Below the pieces are notes generated by a model. That model worked only from the letters and a program-made list of their open reading frames with translations. It did no database searches and was not told the origin of the DNA. Shown piece by piece: positions 27,072 to 35,864 of a stretch of DNA of 64,000 nt (position 1 is the first letter of the stretch; the number at the start of each line of letters is the position of its first letter). The stretch is from Jeotgalibacillus aurantiacus (GTDB taxonomy: Bacteria > Bacillota > Bacilli > Bacillales > Jeotgalibacillaceae), in the NCBI RefSeq assembly GCF_020595125.1, contig NZ_JACNMS010000001.1, positions 620,001 to 684,000 of the forward strand, written 5' to 3'. The translations under genes were made by a program, and so were the position numbers.

Positions 27072-27362
27072 TCACTCATGTTGAATCAGATTTTCCTTTA
27101 ATAGTTCGTTAATAAAATGGAGGACTTCTTTTTCGCATTGCGCCCGTTCCACTTCATACCGGATTGTCAACTCATCAACCATGCCAGAAACTGTGATAGG
27201 AGAGGACATCAGTGTCCAGATTTCCCCACCAATCGAACCAAGGTTATAGTACTTTCCATTCTGAATACTTAACATGACTTTCTCACCGTTCATATCACTT
27301 ACCATATGCCCGGGCTGTTGTGAAACAACTGAATTTATTGTTAGTTCATTTTGCTTTTGCAT
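27072..27362 (-). CDS. lasso peptide B1 protein (PqqD-like RiPP recognition element)
   Basis: 96 residues with the PqqD-type core: MLSIQNGKYYNLGSIGGEIWTLMSSPITVSGMVDELTIRYEV, then a final helix. It binds the leader of the precursor and hands it to the B2 protease. The start has AGGAGAG and overlaps the end of the kinase gene by 17 bp, and the B2 ribosome site lies across its stop codon, so these genes are tightly coupled. Confidence 0.9.
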   Translation of the reverse strand: MQKQNELTINSVVSQQPGHMVSDMNGEKVMLSIQNGKYYNLGSIGGEIWTLMSSPITVSGMVDELTIRYEVERAQCEKEVLHFINELLKENLIQHE

Positions 27363-28275
27363 AACTGGATCTCTCCTTTTGAGCGGTTTTTGTTACGTAA
27401 TCAGCCAGTTCTTCTGCAGTAATTTTATGCTGCGGACGATTAAGCTTATAGATTTGAACCGAAGCTGCTAATTGAGCCGTTACATTAAAATGCCATTCGG
27501 TGAGTCCCATACGTTCAAGAAATGACTTACGGTACGTATGTTGAAACAGAACCGGAAAAGTCTGCAGTCCATTAATTTCTATTAGTGTAATGTCAGTTCT
27601 TTCAGATTTCGATAACTCAAAAATACCAGCAAGTTCGACCTCCCCGTCATAAAAGTGATGGCCAGCCGGGACGTTGTATTTCGTTTCGCGCGCCATGATG
27701 GATTCATATGGTTCTGTATCCATTTTGAAAAGATCCAGGCTTTCCACCCACAATTTTTGCTGCGCGTAAGAGGATGTAATGTAAGGCACACCTTCTTTAA
27801 ATTGAATGGGAAGGATGTCATCACTGATCAGCTTATATCCTCTTTTCATTAAAGCTCTGGCCAGCGTGGATTTACCGGCTCCTGACTCTCCCACAACTGC
27901 ATAAGCGAGGCCACCGATGATCACTGCGCTGCCATGAAGAGGAAGCACTTTTCTTTGCATCAAAATAGCTCCCATACACGTTCCGAGTAAAAAGAGTTTG
28001 AGCTGACGATTTTCAATCATTGGAAACGGGTCATATAAAATCGTTTGCCCTCCTCTCACTCTGAACACTCCAACATTTTTGATTTCAAAGAAAAGCTCTT
28101 CTTCAGAAACAAGAAAACGGCGATTTCCAGGTTTGATATGAAACCACTCATCGATTAAATCAGCACGCATAATACTGACATCACTTATCTGGTTCGACTT
28201 TGTCAATTCTTTCATTTCGATATCACTTGTAATCCCCATACCAAAGGCACGATAAAAGTGTTTATTTGTTGTCAT
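27346..28275 (-). CDS. lasso peptide kinase (HPr-kinase-like, PadeK-type)
   Basis: 309 residues starting MTTNKHFYRAFGMGI after AGGAGGG. The P-loop GESGAGKST is near residue 130, followed by YKLISDDILPI with the acidic DD of the HprK fold. In the paeninodin system, a homologue phosphorylates the C-terminal Ser of the precursor (established). The precursor here also ends in Ser, so the same reaction is expected. It is the first enzyme gene after the precursor and follows an attenuator-like terminator. Confidence 0.88.
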   Translation of the reverse strand: MTTNKHFYRAFGMGITSDIEMKELTKSNQISDVSIMRADLIDEWFHIKPGNRRFLVSEEELFFEIKNVGVFRVRGGQTILYDPFPMIENRQLKLFLLGTCMGAILMQRKVLPLHGSAVIIGGLAYAVVGESGAGKSTLARALMKRGYKLISDDILPIQFKEGVPYITSSYAQQKLWVESLDLFKMDTEPYESIMARETKYNVPAGHHFYDGEVELAGIFELSKSERTDITLIEINGLQTFPVLFQHTYRKSFLERMGLTEWHFNVTAQLAASVQIYKLNRPQHKITAEELADYVTKTAQKERSSYAKAK

Positions 28276-28292
28276 AATCAACCCTCCTTTTT

Positions 28293-28329
28293 AAAAAGAG
28301 CCCTTATACCATAGCTCGCATATAAGGGC
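28293..28329 (-). terminator. attenuator-type terminator after the lasso precursor
   Basis: GCCCTTATA and TATAAGGGC stem followed by TCTTTTT on the minus strand, between the precursor and the kinase gene. It probably sets a high precursor-to-enzyme ratio. Confidence 0.8.
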
Positions 28330-28347
28330 GGCGATAAGTATCATGGT

Positions 28348-28479
28348 TTAGCTGAAGTGATCTGCTTCTTCTTCATCTGGATCATCGTTAAATTCATCAG
28401 GTGTTCTTAGCCCCGGACCTGCAAAAGTTTCTTCCACATCAAGGCTGTTCAGCCATGGAGTTGACCAGTTCTTCTTCAT
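28348..28479 (-). CDS. lasso peptide precursor, paeninodin-like
   Basis: 43 residues, below usual gene-calling length. AGGAGG lies eight bases before the ATG. The leader MKKNWSTPWLNSLDVEETF has the W-x-x-P-x-L and LDV pattern of the PadeA family, with the conserved Thr at -2 (T18). The predicted 24-residue core begins AGPGLRTPD, giving a ring of nine between Ala1 and Asp9; paeninodin starts AGPGTSTPD. The tail is acidic (DDPDEEEADHFS) and ends in Ser, the residue phosphorylated in paeninodin. It sits between cyclase and kinase genes. Confidence 0.95.
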   Translation of the reverse strand: MKKNWSTPWLNSLDVEETFAGPGLRTPDEFNDDPDEEEADHFS

Positions 28480-28494
28480 TCATTTCACCTCCTT

Positions 28495-30408
28495 TCAATG
28501 GTTTAAGATAAAGCGTGAAGCGATCAAGCTTCGCATCAGCACTTTAAATTCATAATCGGTTACAAGAGAAGGAATCGGTTGATCAGGCAGGTTATGTGCG
28601 ATCTTCTTCAGTTTGTTAAGATCAATATATTTTTCAAGTATCGGGTTTCCGGACAGACCTGTTAATTCATTTTTCAGCTCTGGCCAGTTTCTTTGAAGCC
28701 TGAAAGATGTATCCGCACTCTGCAGCCCTCTAACCTTATAGTTGAGCCTGACTTCATCTGGAAGGATCCCTTGCATTGAGCGTCTGATCAGTGCGCGATC
28801 CATTCCTTTTTTCACAAATTGATTCTGAGGAATAGATAAACAATAATTAATAATTCTAAGATCATTTGTTGGATCTCTTGTCCAAATTCCATATTTCAAA
28901 GATAACTTTCCGGCAACAGCCGCATTCCCCATATAGAAGAGGTGTCGGAAATAGTTCTGCCTTTTTTCGTGATTATTGGCCACAATAAAATCATGTCGCA
29001 TAAGAGGATATTGACTAAGTGTTTCTTCAACTTTTGTTTTGTCAGCCAGACTGTCACTGATCAACACTTCCATTGCAGGTGCAGCTTTTTGTGAGCTGAA
29101 TGCGCTTCTTCCTATCTGCTGGATGATTTTTTTGCGCCCTTTACCAGTCATGAGATGATAATGCTGTACTTCCATTCCCAACTTGATTAGATGCCCCTTT
29201 TTCAACAAGTCAGCATAATAACTAAGTGCGTTGCCCCATGACACTGTATGATTCCCTCGACCTCCACTCAGCAAAATGCCGGCTCCCATGGATGATGCCT
29301 TTTCATTAATCCCCCTGATCCAGTGGGAGTTCTCGAAAAATTTATAAGGTGACTCCATAATATCAAGCCATTCGTCGATTCCTGTAAAGCTGTTTTGATC
29401 AGGGAATGATTCAAAATATCCCTCCATATTTCCGGAAAAATCAATGGTGTGTTTGATAAATTCACTTTCATCCGCAATTCGGCTTCCCTTTATCCAATTT
29501 TGAAAGCCTGGAACCGGAACTGAACTGAATGTTAATAGCTTTTTTTGCTGGATCTTTAACTCTCGTGCTGCGATTGATGCGACAGATCCCGAGTCGAGGC
29601 CACCACTCAAGTAAGAGCTCACCCGTTTAAAGGTTCGAAGCCGGTCCTTTATGGCACGTCTATAGATTTCAAGGAAAGCTTCTTCATATTCTTCGTCTTT
29701 TTTAAACTTTATTTGCTTCTGTTGAGGAAGCGTAATGTATTGAGTAAGTTTTACATTTCCATCCTTCACTGTGATTGAGTGAGCGGGTGGAACCTGATAA
29801 ATATGTTGATAAGCTGTTTCTCCTATACTCACTGCCGGAACAAATTCCGGAATAGCAAGAAATTCAGCAAGCCAGTGATCATTTAACTGTTTAGGTACAT
29901 CTGGTATTGCATGTAGCGAAGCGATCGTACTGCCAAAATAAAATCGTTCCACGCTGCGTGCATAATAGAGCGTTCTAAGTCCCGAAAAATCTCTAGCACC
30001 AAATAGACGTCTTTTATTCTCATCCCAAATCATAAAAGCAAAGTCACCAATTAAATGAGCCGGTAAGTCCTCTCCCCATTTCAGGTAAGCTTCAACGATC
30101 AGGCGGCTATCCGTCATTTCCTTTCTTAATCCAGGATCGATACCCAACTCATTGAAAAGTTCAGAACGATTATCAATAATCGCGTCTGCTGTGATAACAA
30201 CTCCAGATTTCGGACATCGATAAGGCTGTATCTCTCCGATCGATTCCGGTGTAATCCATTGAGCATGATTTCCGAAGAAGAGTGATTTTTCCTGAAACAC
30301 GCGCTGATCATCATAAGGGAATCTTTCCAGCGATTGCATCATCCTAAGACTATATTCAACAGGGATGGTGCGATGCTGCAGATCAATCATTCCAACAATA
30401 GCGCTCAT
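28495..30408 (-). CDS. lasso peptide cyclase (asparagine synthetase-like C protein)
   Basis: 637 residues. The start MSAIVGMIDL follows GAGGAGGTGAG; the longer in-frame extension to 30498 crosses operator sequence and is rejected. The N-terminal glutaminase-like domain has Ser rather than Cys at position 2, so glutamine hydrolysis is not expected, as in other lasso cyclases. The synthetase domain has the PP-loop YLSGGLDSGS near residue 268. It activates the Asp9 side chain with ATP and forms the ring amide. It is the first gene after the SinR-box promoter, and its stop lies 15 bp before the precursor start. Confidence 0.93.
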   Translation of the reverse strand: MSAIVGMIDLQHRTIPVEYSLRMMQSLERFPYDDQRVFQEKSLFFGNHAQWITPESIGEIQPYRCPKSGVVITADAIIDNRSELFNELGIDPGLRKEMTDSRLIVEAYLKWGEDLPAHLIGDFAFMIWDENKRRLFGARDFSGLRTLYYARSVERFYFGSTIASLHAIPDVPKQLNDHWLAEFLAIPEFVPAVSIGETAYQHIYQVPPAHSITVKDGNVKLTQYITLPQQKQIKFKKDEEYEEAFLEIYRRAIKDRLRTFKRVSSYLSGGLDSGSVASIAARELKIQQKKLLTFSSVPVPGFQNWIKGSRIADESEFIKHTIDFSGNMEGYFESFPDQNSFTGIDEWLDIMESPYKFFENSHWIRGINEKASSMGAGILLSGGRGNHTVSWGNALSYYADLLKKGHLIKLGMEVQHYHLMTGKGRKKIIQQIGRSAFSSQKAAPAMEVLISDSLADKTKVEETLSQYPLMRHDFIVANNHEKRQNYFRHLFYMGNAAVAGKLSLKYGIWTRDPTNDLRIINYCLSIPQNQFVKKGMDRALIRRSMQGILPDEVRLNYKVRGLQSADTSFRLQRNWPELKNELTGLSGNPILEKYIDLNKLKKIAHNLPDQPIPSLVTDYEFKVLMRSLIASRFILNH

Positions 30409-30428
30409 CAGGCTCACCTCCTCTTTTT

Positions 30429-30444
30429 GTTCTTTAAAAAGAAC
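30429..30444. promoter_or_regulatory. SinR-type box (lasso operon, proximal)
   Basis: GTTCTTTAAAAAGAAC, one mismatch to the perfect palindrome, just upstream of the cyclase ribosome site. Confidence 0.8.
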
Positions 30445-30500
30445 AAACGCTTTATAAAAATAGAGACACCGATATAATTTTTTGGTATCCCAATCCATTT

Positions 30501-30555
30501 GTTCTTTATAAAGAACTTCATAATTTGATTTTACTCCTTTTTTTCAACAAGTCAA
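30501..30555 (-). promoter_or_regulatory. lasso operon promoter with perfect SinR-type box
   Basis: On the minus strand TTGACT (30550-30555), a 16-bp spacer and TAAAAT (30528-30533) form a sigma-A promoter. GTTCTTTATAAAGAAC at 30501-30516 lies 11 bp downstream of the -10, over the expected transcription start. With the second box 72 bp further down this suggests cooperative repression. Confidence 0.8.
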
Positions 30556-30570
30556 TACTTTTTTTACTAA

Positions 30571-31281
30571 TTAAAAATTTTGTTTAAAAATATCTAAATT
30601 TGGATATTTATTTACTTCCAGCGACTTTAAATACGCCTCTCTATCAAGCGGAAATGAAAAATGATTCACTGAAAGTGTAGTCTTGTTTATCTCTAAAACT
30701 GCAAAATGGCCCTTGCTGCTTTGATCCAAGGGCAAACCAATACTCCCGGTGTTAATAATGTGTTTTTTATTGACCTTGCGATAGAAAGGATCATGAATAT
30801 GTCCATAAACATAAATGTTTGAATTGTTGTCATTCATATCGAAACTCTCATTAAATTGCTCATAAGATGACGATGCCGGAACAACATCAAATAGATTGAC
30901 TGGTGTTGCATGAAAAAAATTCAGTTTATACCCTTCAGCATCCAGGCTTCCGGTAGTAGGTAACTGTTGTAAAAAAGAAAGGTCCTGATGGGTCAATTGA
31001 GATAACACCCAATCCCTCTCCATTTCCATCAAACTACGCGTACTTTCATTTATTTCTCCTTTGTTGAACCCCCTTACGATCCATTCATCAGCATTTCCTT
31101 TAATCACTATATCAGGCTTCAGGTCATGAAGAATTTCGAGCACTTTGGACGGATCAGCACCCCGGAAACACAGATCACCTAAAACAATAATTTTGTCAGG
31201 TTTTATTGTTTTGATGATGCCGATTGATTGTTCAAGAGCTTGTGCATTACCATGAATATCAGATAAAAAGACAATTTTCAT
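30571..31281 (-). CDS. YfcE-like metallophosphoesterase
   Basis: 236 residues, cytoplasmic. The motifs are complete and in order: LSDIHGN (DxH), LGDLCFRG (GD), VIKGNADEW (GNxD), FFHATP and YGHIHDP (GHxH). This group includes phosphodiesterases and protein phosphatases of the YfcE/MJ0936 type. The start has AGGTGGAAT. It follows the ABC flippase gene and ends 16 bp before the lasso promoter, so it may belong to the eps transcript or act beside the lasso kinase; its target is unknown. Confidence 0.8.
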   Translation of the reverse strand: MKIVFLSDIHGNAQALEQSIGIIKTIKPDKIIVLGDLCFRGADPSKVLEILHDLKPDIVIKGNADEWIVRGFNKGEINESTRSLMEMERDWVLSQLTHQDLSFLQQLPTTGSLDAEGYKLNFFHATPVNLFDVVPASSSYEQFNESFDMNDNNSNIYVYGHIHDPFYRKVNKKHIINTGSIGLPLDQSSKGHFAVLEINKTTLSVNHFSFPLDREAYLKSLEVNKYPNLDIFKQNF

Positions 31282-31311
31282 TCATATTCCACCTTTCACG
31301 GTCCAACCTGC

Positions 31312-33075
31312 TTACATTGCTGACTTAACTCCACCTTTGTGAGTATTGACAAGCTTTCCATCATTCATTGTAAACTTGATATCACAACTCTCGATAGTTG
31401 ATAACCGATGGGCAATCATGATCAGTGTTTTTTCACCCTTCAGCTTATAAATAGCTTCCATAATTTCTTTCTCAGTTTCATGATCCAATGCGGATGTTGC
31501 TTCATCCATGAACAACACCTCAGGGTTATAGTATAAAGCCCTTGCGATTCCTATTCTCTGGCGCTGACCTCCCGATAGCCTTACTCCTCTTTCTCCTACC
31601 ATGGTATCAAGCTGATCAGGTAAGCTTAAAACAAAGTCTTTTAACTGTGCTTTTTCCAGTGCATTCCAGACCATTTCATCCCTGATTTCTTTTTCATCCA
31701 GACCAAATGCTACGTTGGATCTGATCGTATCGTCAGACAAAAAAATCACCTGAGGAATATAACCGATTGTTTTTTGCCAGTGGTCTTTCTGGTGCTCAAA
31801 CGGTAAGCCGTTTATTTTCAGGGTTCCATTGGAAGGTTGCAAAAGACCCAGAATAATGTCGACAATCGTTGTTTTTCCTGCACCGGACGCACCGATAAAC
31901 GCAACGGATTTTCCAGCAGGAATGGTCAGGGATACATCCTGTATCGTTGCTTTTGTCTGATTAGGGTAAAAGAATGAGACATTTTCAAGTGTAATTTCAT
32001 CAATTTTACGTTCGTACTGAGACCCTGTTTCCTTATTGTTCCGTACTTCAACCGATAGTTCCACCTCAAATAAGTCCTCATACACCGCATCTAATGAAGG
32101 CTGACTGTATCGAATTGTTGTAATTAGAGCAACAACTCTGGTAATAGACGGCATAAGTCTGAATGCAGCCATTGCGAATAGAGCCATTGTCGAGATAAGC
32201 TCTGCTGTATTTTTCCCTTGAAACACAATAATCATTAATGTGACGAGCACCACGATCACGAGCATCGTCTCAATAAAGAGCCGCGGAACCTGCTCAAGTA
32301 CCTTCATATACCTGCTGTTATTTGCCTTGACCTGACTTTGGCTCGTATATTTACGAACAAAAAATTGTTCTTTACCTGACACCTTAACCTCTTTGGCCGC
32401 CCCCAGTCCCTGATTCACCCATTTTATTAATTGCCCTGACACCTCTCTTTGTTCCTTTCCGAGACTGCTCACCTTATGGCGGAATATATAATGAAAAATG
32501 CTCATACTTCCACCGAGTAGCACGGCAGCCGTCAGGGTTGCGATTGGAGATGTGTAAAACAACAAAGTCAGGATACAAATAATGACCAGCACTTCAGTAG
32601 CAAGCTGAAAAGCAGATAACAGTATTCCCTGTAACACTTTTGGAACTTCTTCATTCACATTTCTTAATAAGCCTGAAGTATTTCTCTGAAGATGAAAAGT
32701 GTAAGGTTTTGTTAAATATACATTAAACAAGTCTCTGGAAAGTTTAACCTGATGATTCAAAACAACTTTAAACTGCACGTACTGATATAAAAGAAGGTAG
32801 GTGTTCTTAAAAAAGAACAAAGAAAGCATAAAAATAACTGCTGCAAAAACAAATTGATTGTAAGCAGTGAATCCAAACTGAGAATACACTGAGCTGATGA
32901 TTTCATTTTGTTCAATGATATCCGGCTGTGTGATTATGCCGATCAAAGGTACGATTAACCCTATTCCCAGTGTTTCAAGGAATGCTGCAATGACCATCAT
33001 TCCCAGCAGAACCATAAATTTTTTCCGCTCTTTAGAAGTAAGCATATGATTAATTTTTTTTATCGATTGAATCAT
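31312..33075 (-). CDS. ABC transporter, PglK-like glycolipid flippase candidate
   Basis: 587 residues: six membrane helices (about 15-310), then an ATPase with Walker A GASGAGKTT, LSGGQRQR, Walker B VLFMDEATSALD and IAHRLST. It starts with AGGAGG and directly abuts the glycosyltransferase gene (one base apart). Placed at the far end of the eps locus, which has no MOP/Wzx-type flippase, it is the best candidate for moving the lipid-linked repeat unit across the membrane, as PglK does. A peptide-export role for the adjacent lasso cluster is less likely because that cluster has its own exporter. Confidence 0.75.
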   Translation of the reverse strand: MIQSIKKINHMLTSKERKKFMVLLGMMVIAAFLETLGIGLIVPLIGIITQPDIIEQNEIISSVYSQFGFTAYNQFVFAAVIFMLSLFFFKNTYLLLYQYVQFKVVLNHQVKLSRDLFNVYLTKPYTFHLQRNTSGLLRNVNEEVPKVLQGILLSAFQLATEVLVIICILTLLFYTSPIATLTAAVLLGGSMSIFHYIFRHKVSSLGKEQREVSGQLIKWVNQGLGAAKEVKVSGKEQFFVRKYTSQSQVKANNSRYMKVLEQVPRLFIETMLVIVVLVTLMIIVFQGKNTAELISTMALFAMAAFRLMPSITRVVALITTIRYSQPSLDAVYEDLFEVELSVEVRNNKETGSQYERKIDEITLENVSFFYPNQTKATIQDVSLTIPAGKSVAFIGASGAGKTTIVDIILGLLQPSNGTLKINGLPFEHQKDHWQKTIGYIPQVIFLSDDTIRSNVAFGLDEKEIRDEMVWNALEKAQLKDFVLSLPDQLDTMVGERGVRLSGGQRQRIGIARALYYNPEVLFMDEATSALDHETEKEIMEAIYKLKGEKTLIMIAHRLSTIESCDIKFTMNDGKLVNTHKGGVKSAM

Positions 33076-34224
33076 TTATGTCGCCTCCTGTTTTAACTCT
33101 GTCGTGACATTCTTTTCTTTCCACAGCGCTTCCACTCTTTCACAGACTGTATCGATGAATTCCTCTGTATCTGTGTTTGAGACGATTTGGCCTTGTCCAT
33201 AAGGGTTTAATTGTTCCTTTGCGCCTGTAAAGTCAGTAGCAATGATCGGAACATTAAACACTTTAGCTTCTGATAGCGTAATACAAAACCCTTCATGCTT
33301 TGATGGTTGCACATATAAATCACACTCTCTCATGAAAGGATAGGGATTCAATTTTGCCCCTAACAGGATCGCCTGATTTTCAAGACCATATTTTTTTATC
33401 TGAGCCTCATATGTTTTTCGCTCCGGACCTTCCCCAATAAAATACCACTTCACAGGTATGTTACGGCTCACTAATCTATTTAAAACAGGAAATGCTCTAT
33501 CCTGTCCTTTTTCATTACTTAAGCGCCCGACTGTAAGTATTCTGATTCCTTTGAAATCAGTTAAAAAACCTGTTTCTTCTCCTAAATGTTTAATCAGCTC
33601 GGGCGACAGTCTATTTTCGCTCACATCCAGCTTCTTTTCAAGAAATGGAAAACGAGAGGTCATTTTGGCTTTTCCTTCTTTTGAAACTGTATAGATTTTT
33701 GTAAAAGATGGATAGATCGTCTCCACTATAGAAGTGCTGAATCCTATTTTATCGACATCAAAATGAATCCACTGATATTTTGTTTTAGCATCCACTTTCT
33801 CAGCAATATAAAATGAAATAAAGTCCATCGGCCCCGCGTAGGCCACGGCTACATCATAGACCTCCTGACATTGACTGACCTGTTCAGCATAAAATTTCAT
33901 TTTAAACTTGTCATTTCCAGTGATTTTAGTCGCAATAGATGCGGCAGTATAGTGAAGTAAATCTTTAAATTTATTTGACTTGATAAGGACTTTAACATTA
34001 CTTTTTATTCCCTGCTGTATATATGGCTTTATTGTCTTATATCCTTCAAGAGACTCGATTTTTACGTGATGCGGTACCTCACTGAGCAGTAATCCGCTTT
34101 TTTCCAACAATAGAAGGGTAATATCATGTTCTTCCTTATTGAGGCCGTGAAGAAGATTTAACAGCGATTTTTCTGTACCTCCTAGATTCATATTGATCGC
34201 CATAAATAACATTTTCTTTTTCAA
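33076..34224 (-). CDS. glycosyltransferase, GT4-like (eps locus)
   Basis: 382 residues. It begins with a TTG codon (KKKMLFMAINMNLGGTEKSL) eight bases after AAAGGAGG. The GT-B C-terminal nucleotide-sugar site is visible: ILTVGRLSNEKGQDRAFPVL, FIGEGPERKTYE, YVQPSKHEGFCITLSEAK. It resembles the genes at 34239 and 38087 over the N-terminal GGxEKSL motif, so these are probably paralogues. Adds a sugar to the lipid-linked repeat; donor and acceptor are unknown. Confidence 0.85.
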   Translation of the reverse strand: MKKKMLFMAINMNLGGTEKSLLNLLHGLNKEEHDITLLLLEKSGLLLSEVPHHVKIESLEGYKTIKPYIQQGIKSNVKVLIKSNKFKDLLHYTAASIATKITGNDKFKMKFYAEQVSQCQEVYDVAVAYAGPMDFISFYIAEKVDAKTKYQWIHFDVDKIGFSTSIVETIYPSFTKIYTVSKEGKAKMTSRFPFLEKKLDVSENRLSPELIKHLGEETGFLTDFKGIRILTVGRLSNEKGQDRAFPVLNRLVSRNIPVKWYFIGEGPERKTYEAQIKKYGLENQAILLGAKLNPYPFMRECDLYVQPSKHEGFCITLSEAKVFNVPIIATDFTGAKEQLNPYGQGQIVSNTDTEEFIDTVCERVEALWKEKNVTTELKQEAT

Positions 34225-34238
34225 CCTTCACGCCTCCT

Positions 34239-35429
34239 TTAACTGATTAGTTCATATATTTTCTCTATTTCTTCTATATTTCCTTTTTTTTCATTCCAAA
34301 GATTTTTTACGATTTCATTTCTCAATTCCGGGTTGGCAGCCAGCTTTAAAATTCCATTTGCAACAGCTTCTCCACTCATCTCGACTACAAGTCCATTTTC
34401 TCCATGTATCATTTGATCGTATACCGCATCAAATTCTGTTGTAACAACTGGTATATTGAGCATTCTGGCTTCAGCAATGGCTAATCCAAACCCCTCAAAT
34501 CTTGAAGTTTGAACATACAGATCAGCCTCTTTAATATATGGATAAGGATTAGCATGTACGCCCAATAAAATAAAATGCTCCTCTAATTCATTCACTTTAA
34601 TCATGTTTTTAATATCAGCTTCAAGCGGTCCCTTGCCAAGTGCATACCAGCGGAATTTCAATCCTGATTGCTTTAGTTTTCTGCAGGCTTCGATGGCAAT
34701 ATCATAACCTTTTTGTTTAGCAAGCCTGCCAATCGTCAGGATACGAAGTCCGTCGAACTGATCATCATAGGCAACACCGTTCTCAGCCATTTTAGAAATG
34801 AATTCAGGGTGATTGATATCATAAATCAATCTCATTTTGCCTTCAAACTCAGGATAGTTTTGTAGAAAGATTTCTTTAGATGATTCTGAAACGGCAACGA
34901 TTTGATCCATTTTTTCATAGTACTGACGTTGAAATACATGGTCTTGACCTTCCAGCTTATAGCTGACATTCACCCATGCGATTTTTTTTGCTGCCTTGAC
35001 TTTATCAGCTGTAAAAAACGTTGGCACACCTTGCGCATAAGCAATCGCCACATCATAGGTTTTCGGAAGATTTTCAATCACCTTACCAATAGTTTGCCAA
35101 TAGAGCCTCGCTTTTTTTATATTTCCCGCCTTCTGATTTCTCAACTTGAAAGAATAAGCGGATCTGGCACTTAAAAACCGCACTTCTCTAGCAGTTCTCG
35201 TATTTTTAATCATAGATGTTAATGGCAACTCCGCATATTTCGAATAAGCCAGCGGCGGAAGGATCGTCACTTCTCTTGGTACCAGCGTCTCAAGTTCATG
35301 CCCATGGGAGAACAGCATTAGGTCCACTTCCACTATTGTATAGTCCAGTAATCCCAACAGAGTCACGAGACTTTTTTCGGCTCCTGCACATGCAAGAGAA
35401 TCAATAGTAAATAACAATTTCTTTTTCAT
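34239..35429 (-). CDS. glycosyltransferase, GT4-like (eps locus)
   Basis: 396 residues starting MKKKLLFTIDSLACAGAEKSL after AAAGGAGG. GT-B fold with ILTIGRLAKQKGYDIAIEAC, ALGKGPLEADIK and YVQTSRFEGFGLAIAEARML, the EX7E-type nucleotide-sugar region. It is a paralogue of the neighbouring gene and of the one at 38087. It lies 14 bp before the next gene of the operon. Confidence 0.86.
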   Translation of the reverse strand: MKKKLLFTIDSLACAGAEKSLVTLLGLLDYTIVEVDLMLFSHGHELETLVPREVTILPPLAYSKYAELPLTSMIKNTRTAREVRFLSARSAYSFKLRNQKAGNIKKARLYWQTIGKVIENLPKTYDVAIAYAQGVPTFFTADKVKAAKKIAWVNVSYKLEGQDHVFQRQYYEKMDQIVAVSESSKEIFLQNYPEFEGKMRLIYDINHPEFISKMAENGVAYDDQFDGLRILTIGRLAKQKGYDIAIEACRKLKQSGLKFRWYALGKGPLEADIKNMIKVNELEEHFILLGVHANPYPYIKEADLYVQTSRFEGFGLAIAEARMLNIPVVTTEFDAVYDQMIHGENGLVVEMSGEAVANGILKLAANPELRNEIVKNLWNEKKGNIEEIEKIYELIS

Positions 35430-35444
35430 CGCACTGACCTCCTT

Positions 35445-35864
35445 TCACAAAATTTCTATTTTCTTTTTCACAATCGTCGAAGAAACATGTGGCGTGTATG
35501 GAAAATATACAACCTGAACACCGAACTCACGAAACTGCATCTCCGTTTTCAGGAATAAACTATTTCCTTTCCAATCATCTCCGACAAACATGACATCAAA
35601 ACCCAGTTCATGCCACGCTGCTAATTTATCACGTGTCACTTGTGGAACTACTTCATCCACATACTTAATACTCTGGACAATCGCCATACGATCCTCATGT
35701 GTAATCACAGGCGTTTTGTTTTTATATTGCTGCACGAGTTCGTCTGTACTGACGCCAACAATCAGGTGATCACATTGTTCCTTTGCTTGCCGTAAGATGT
35801 TCAAATGCCCTACATGAAACAAGTCAAATACACCCGTTGTATATCCAATCTTATACTGCTTCAT
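35445..35864 (-). CDS. TagD-like cytidylyltransferase (glycerol-3-phosphate type)
   Basis: 139 residues starting MKQYKIGYTTGVFDLFHVGHLNIL after GAGGAGG. GVFDLFHVGH contains the HxGH nucleotidyl-transfer motif; VGDDWKGN is also characteristic. The second motif usually RTxGISTT is PHVSSTIV here. It probably makes CDP-glycerol from CTP and glycerol-3-phosphate, matching the TagF-like gene it overlaps by 14 bp. A related alcohol phosphate substrate cannot be excluded. Confidence 0.87.
   Translation of the reverse strand: MKQYKIGYTTGVFDLFHVGHLNILRQAKEQCDHLIVGVSTDELVQQYKNKTPVITHEDRMAIVQSIKYVDEVVPQVTRDKLAAWHELGFDVMFVGDDWKGNSLFLKTEMQFREFGVQVVYFPYTPHVSSTIVKKKIEIL

Noticed and set aside
27346-28275. 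Housekeeping HPr kinase/phosphorylase
   Set aside because: Only the P-loop and acidic motif are shared; the N-terminal domain and the RiPP context fit a peptide kinase.
30409-30498. Longer N-terminus for the lasso cyclase
   Set aside because: It would be encoded by the operator and leader region; asparagine synthetase-like proteins start at MSAIVG, which has a strong ribosome site.
32803-32818. SinR-like palindrome GTTCTTAAAAAAGAAC
   Set aside because: Two mismatches and located in the middle of the flippase coding sequence, where it encodes Phe-Phe-Lys; probably chance.
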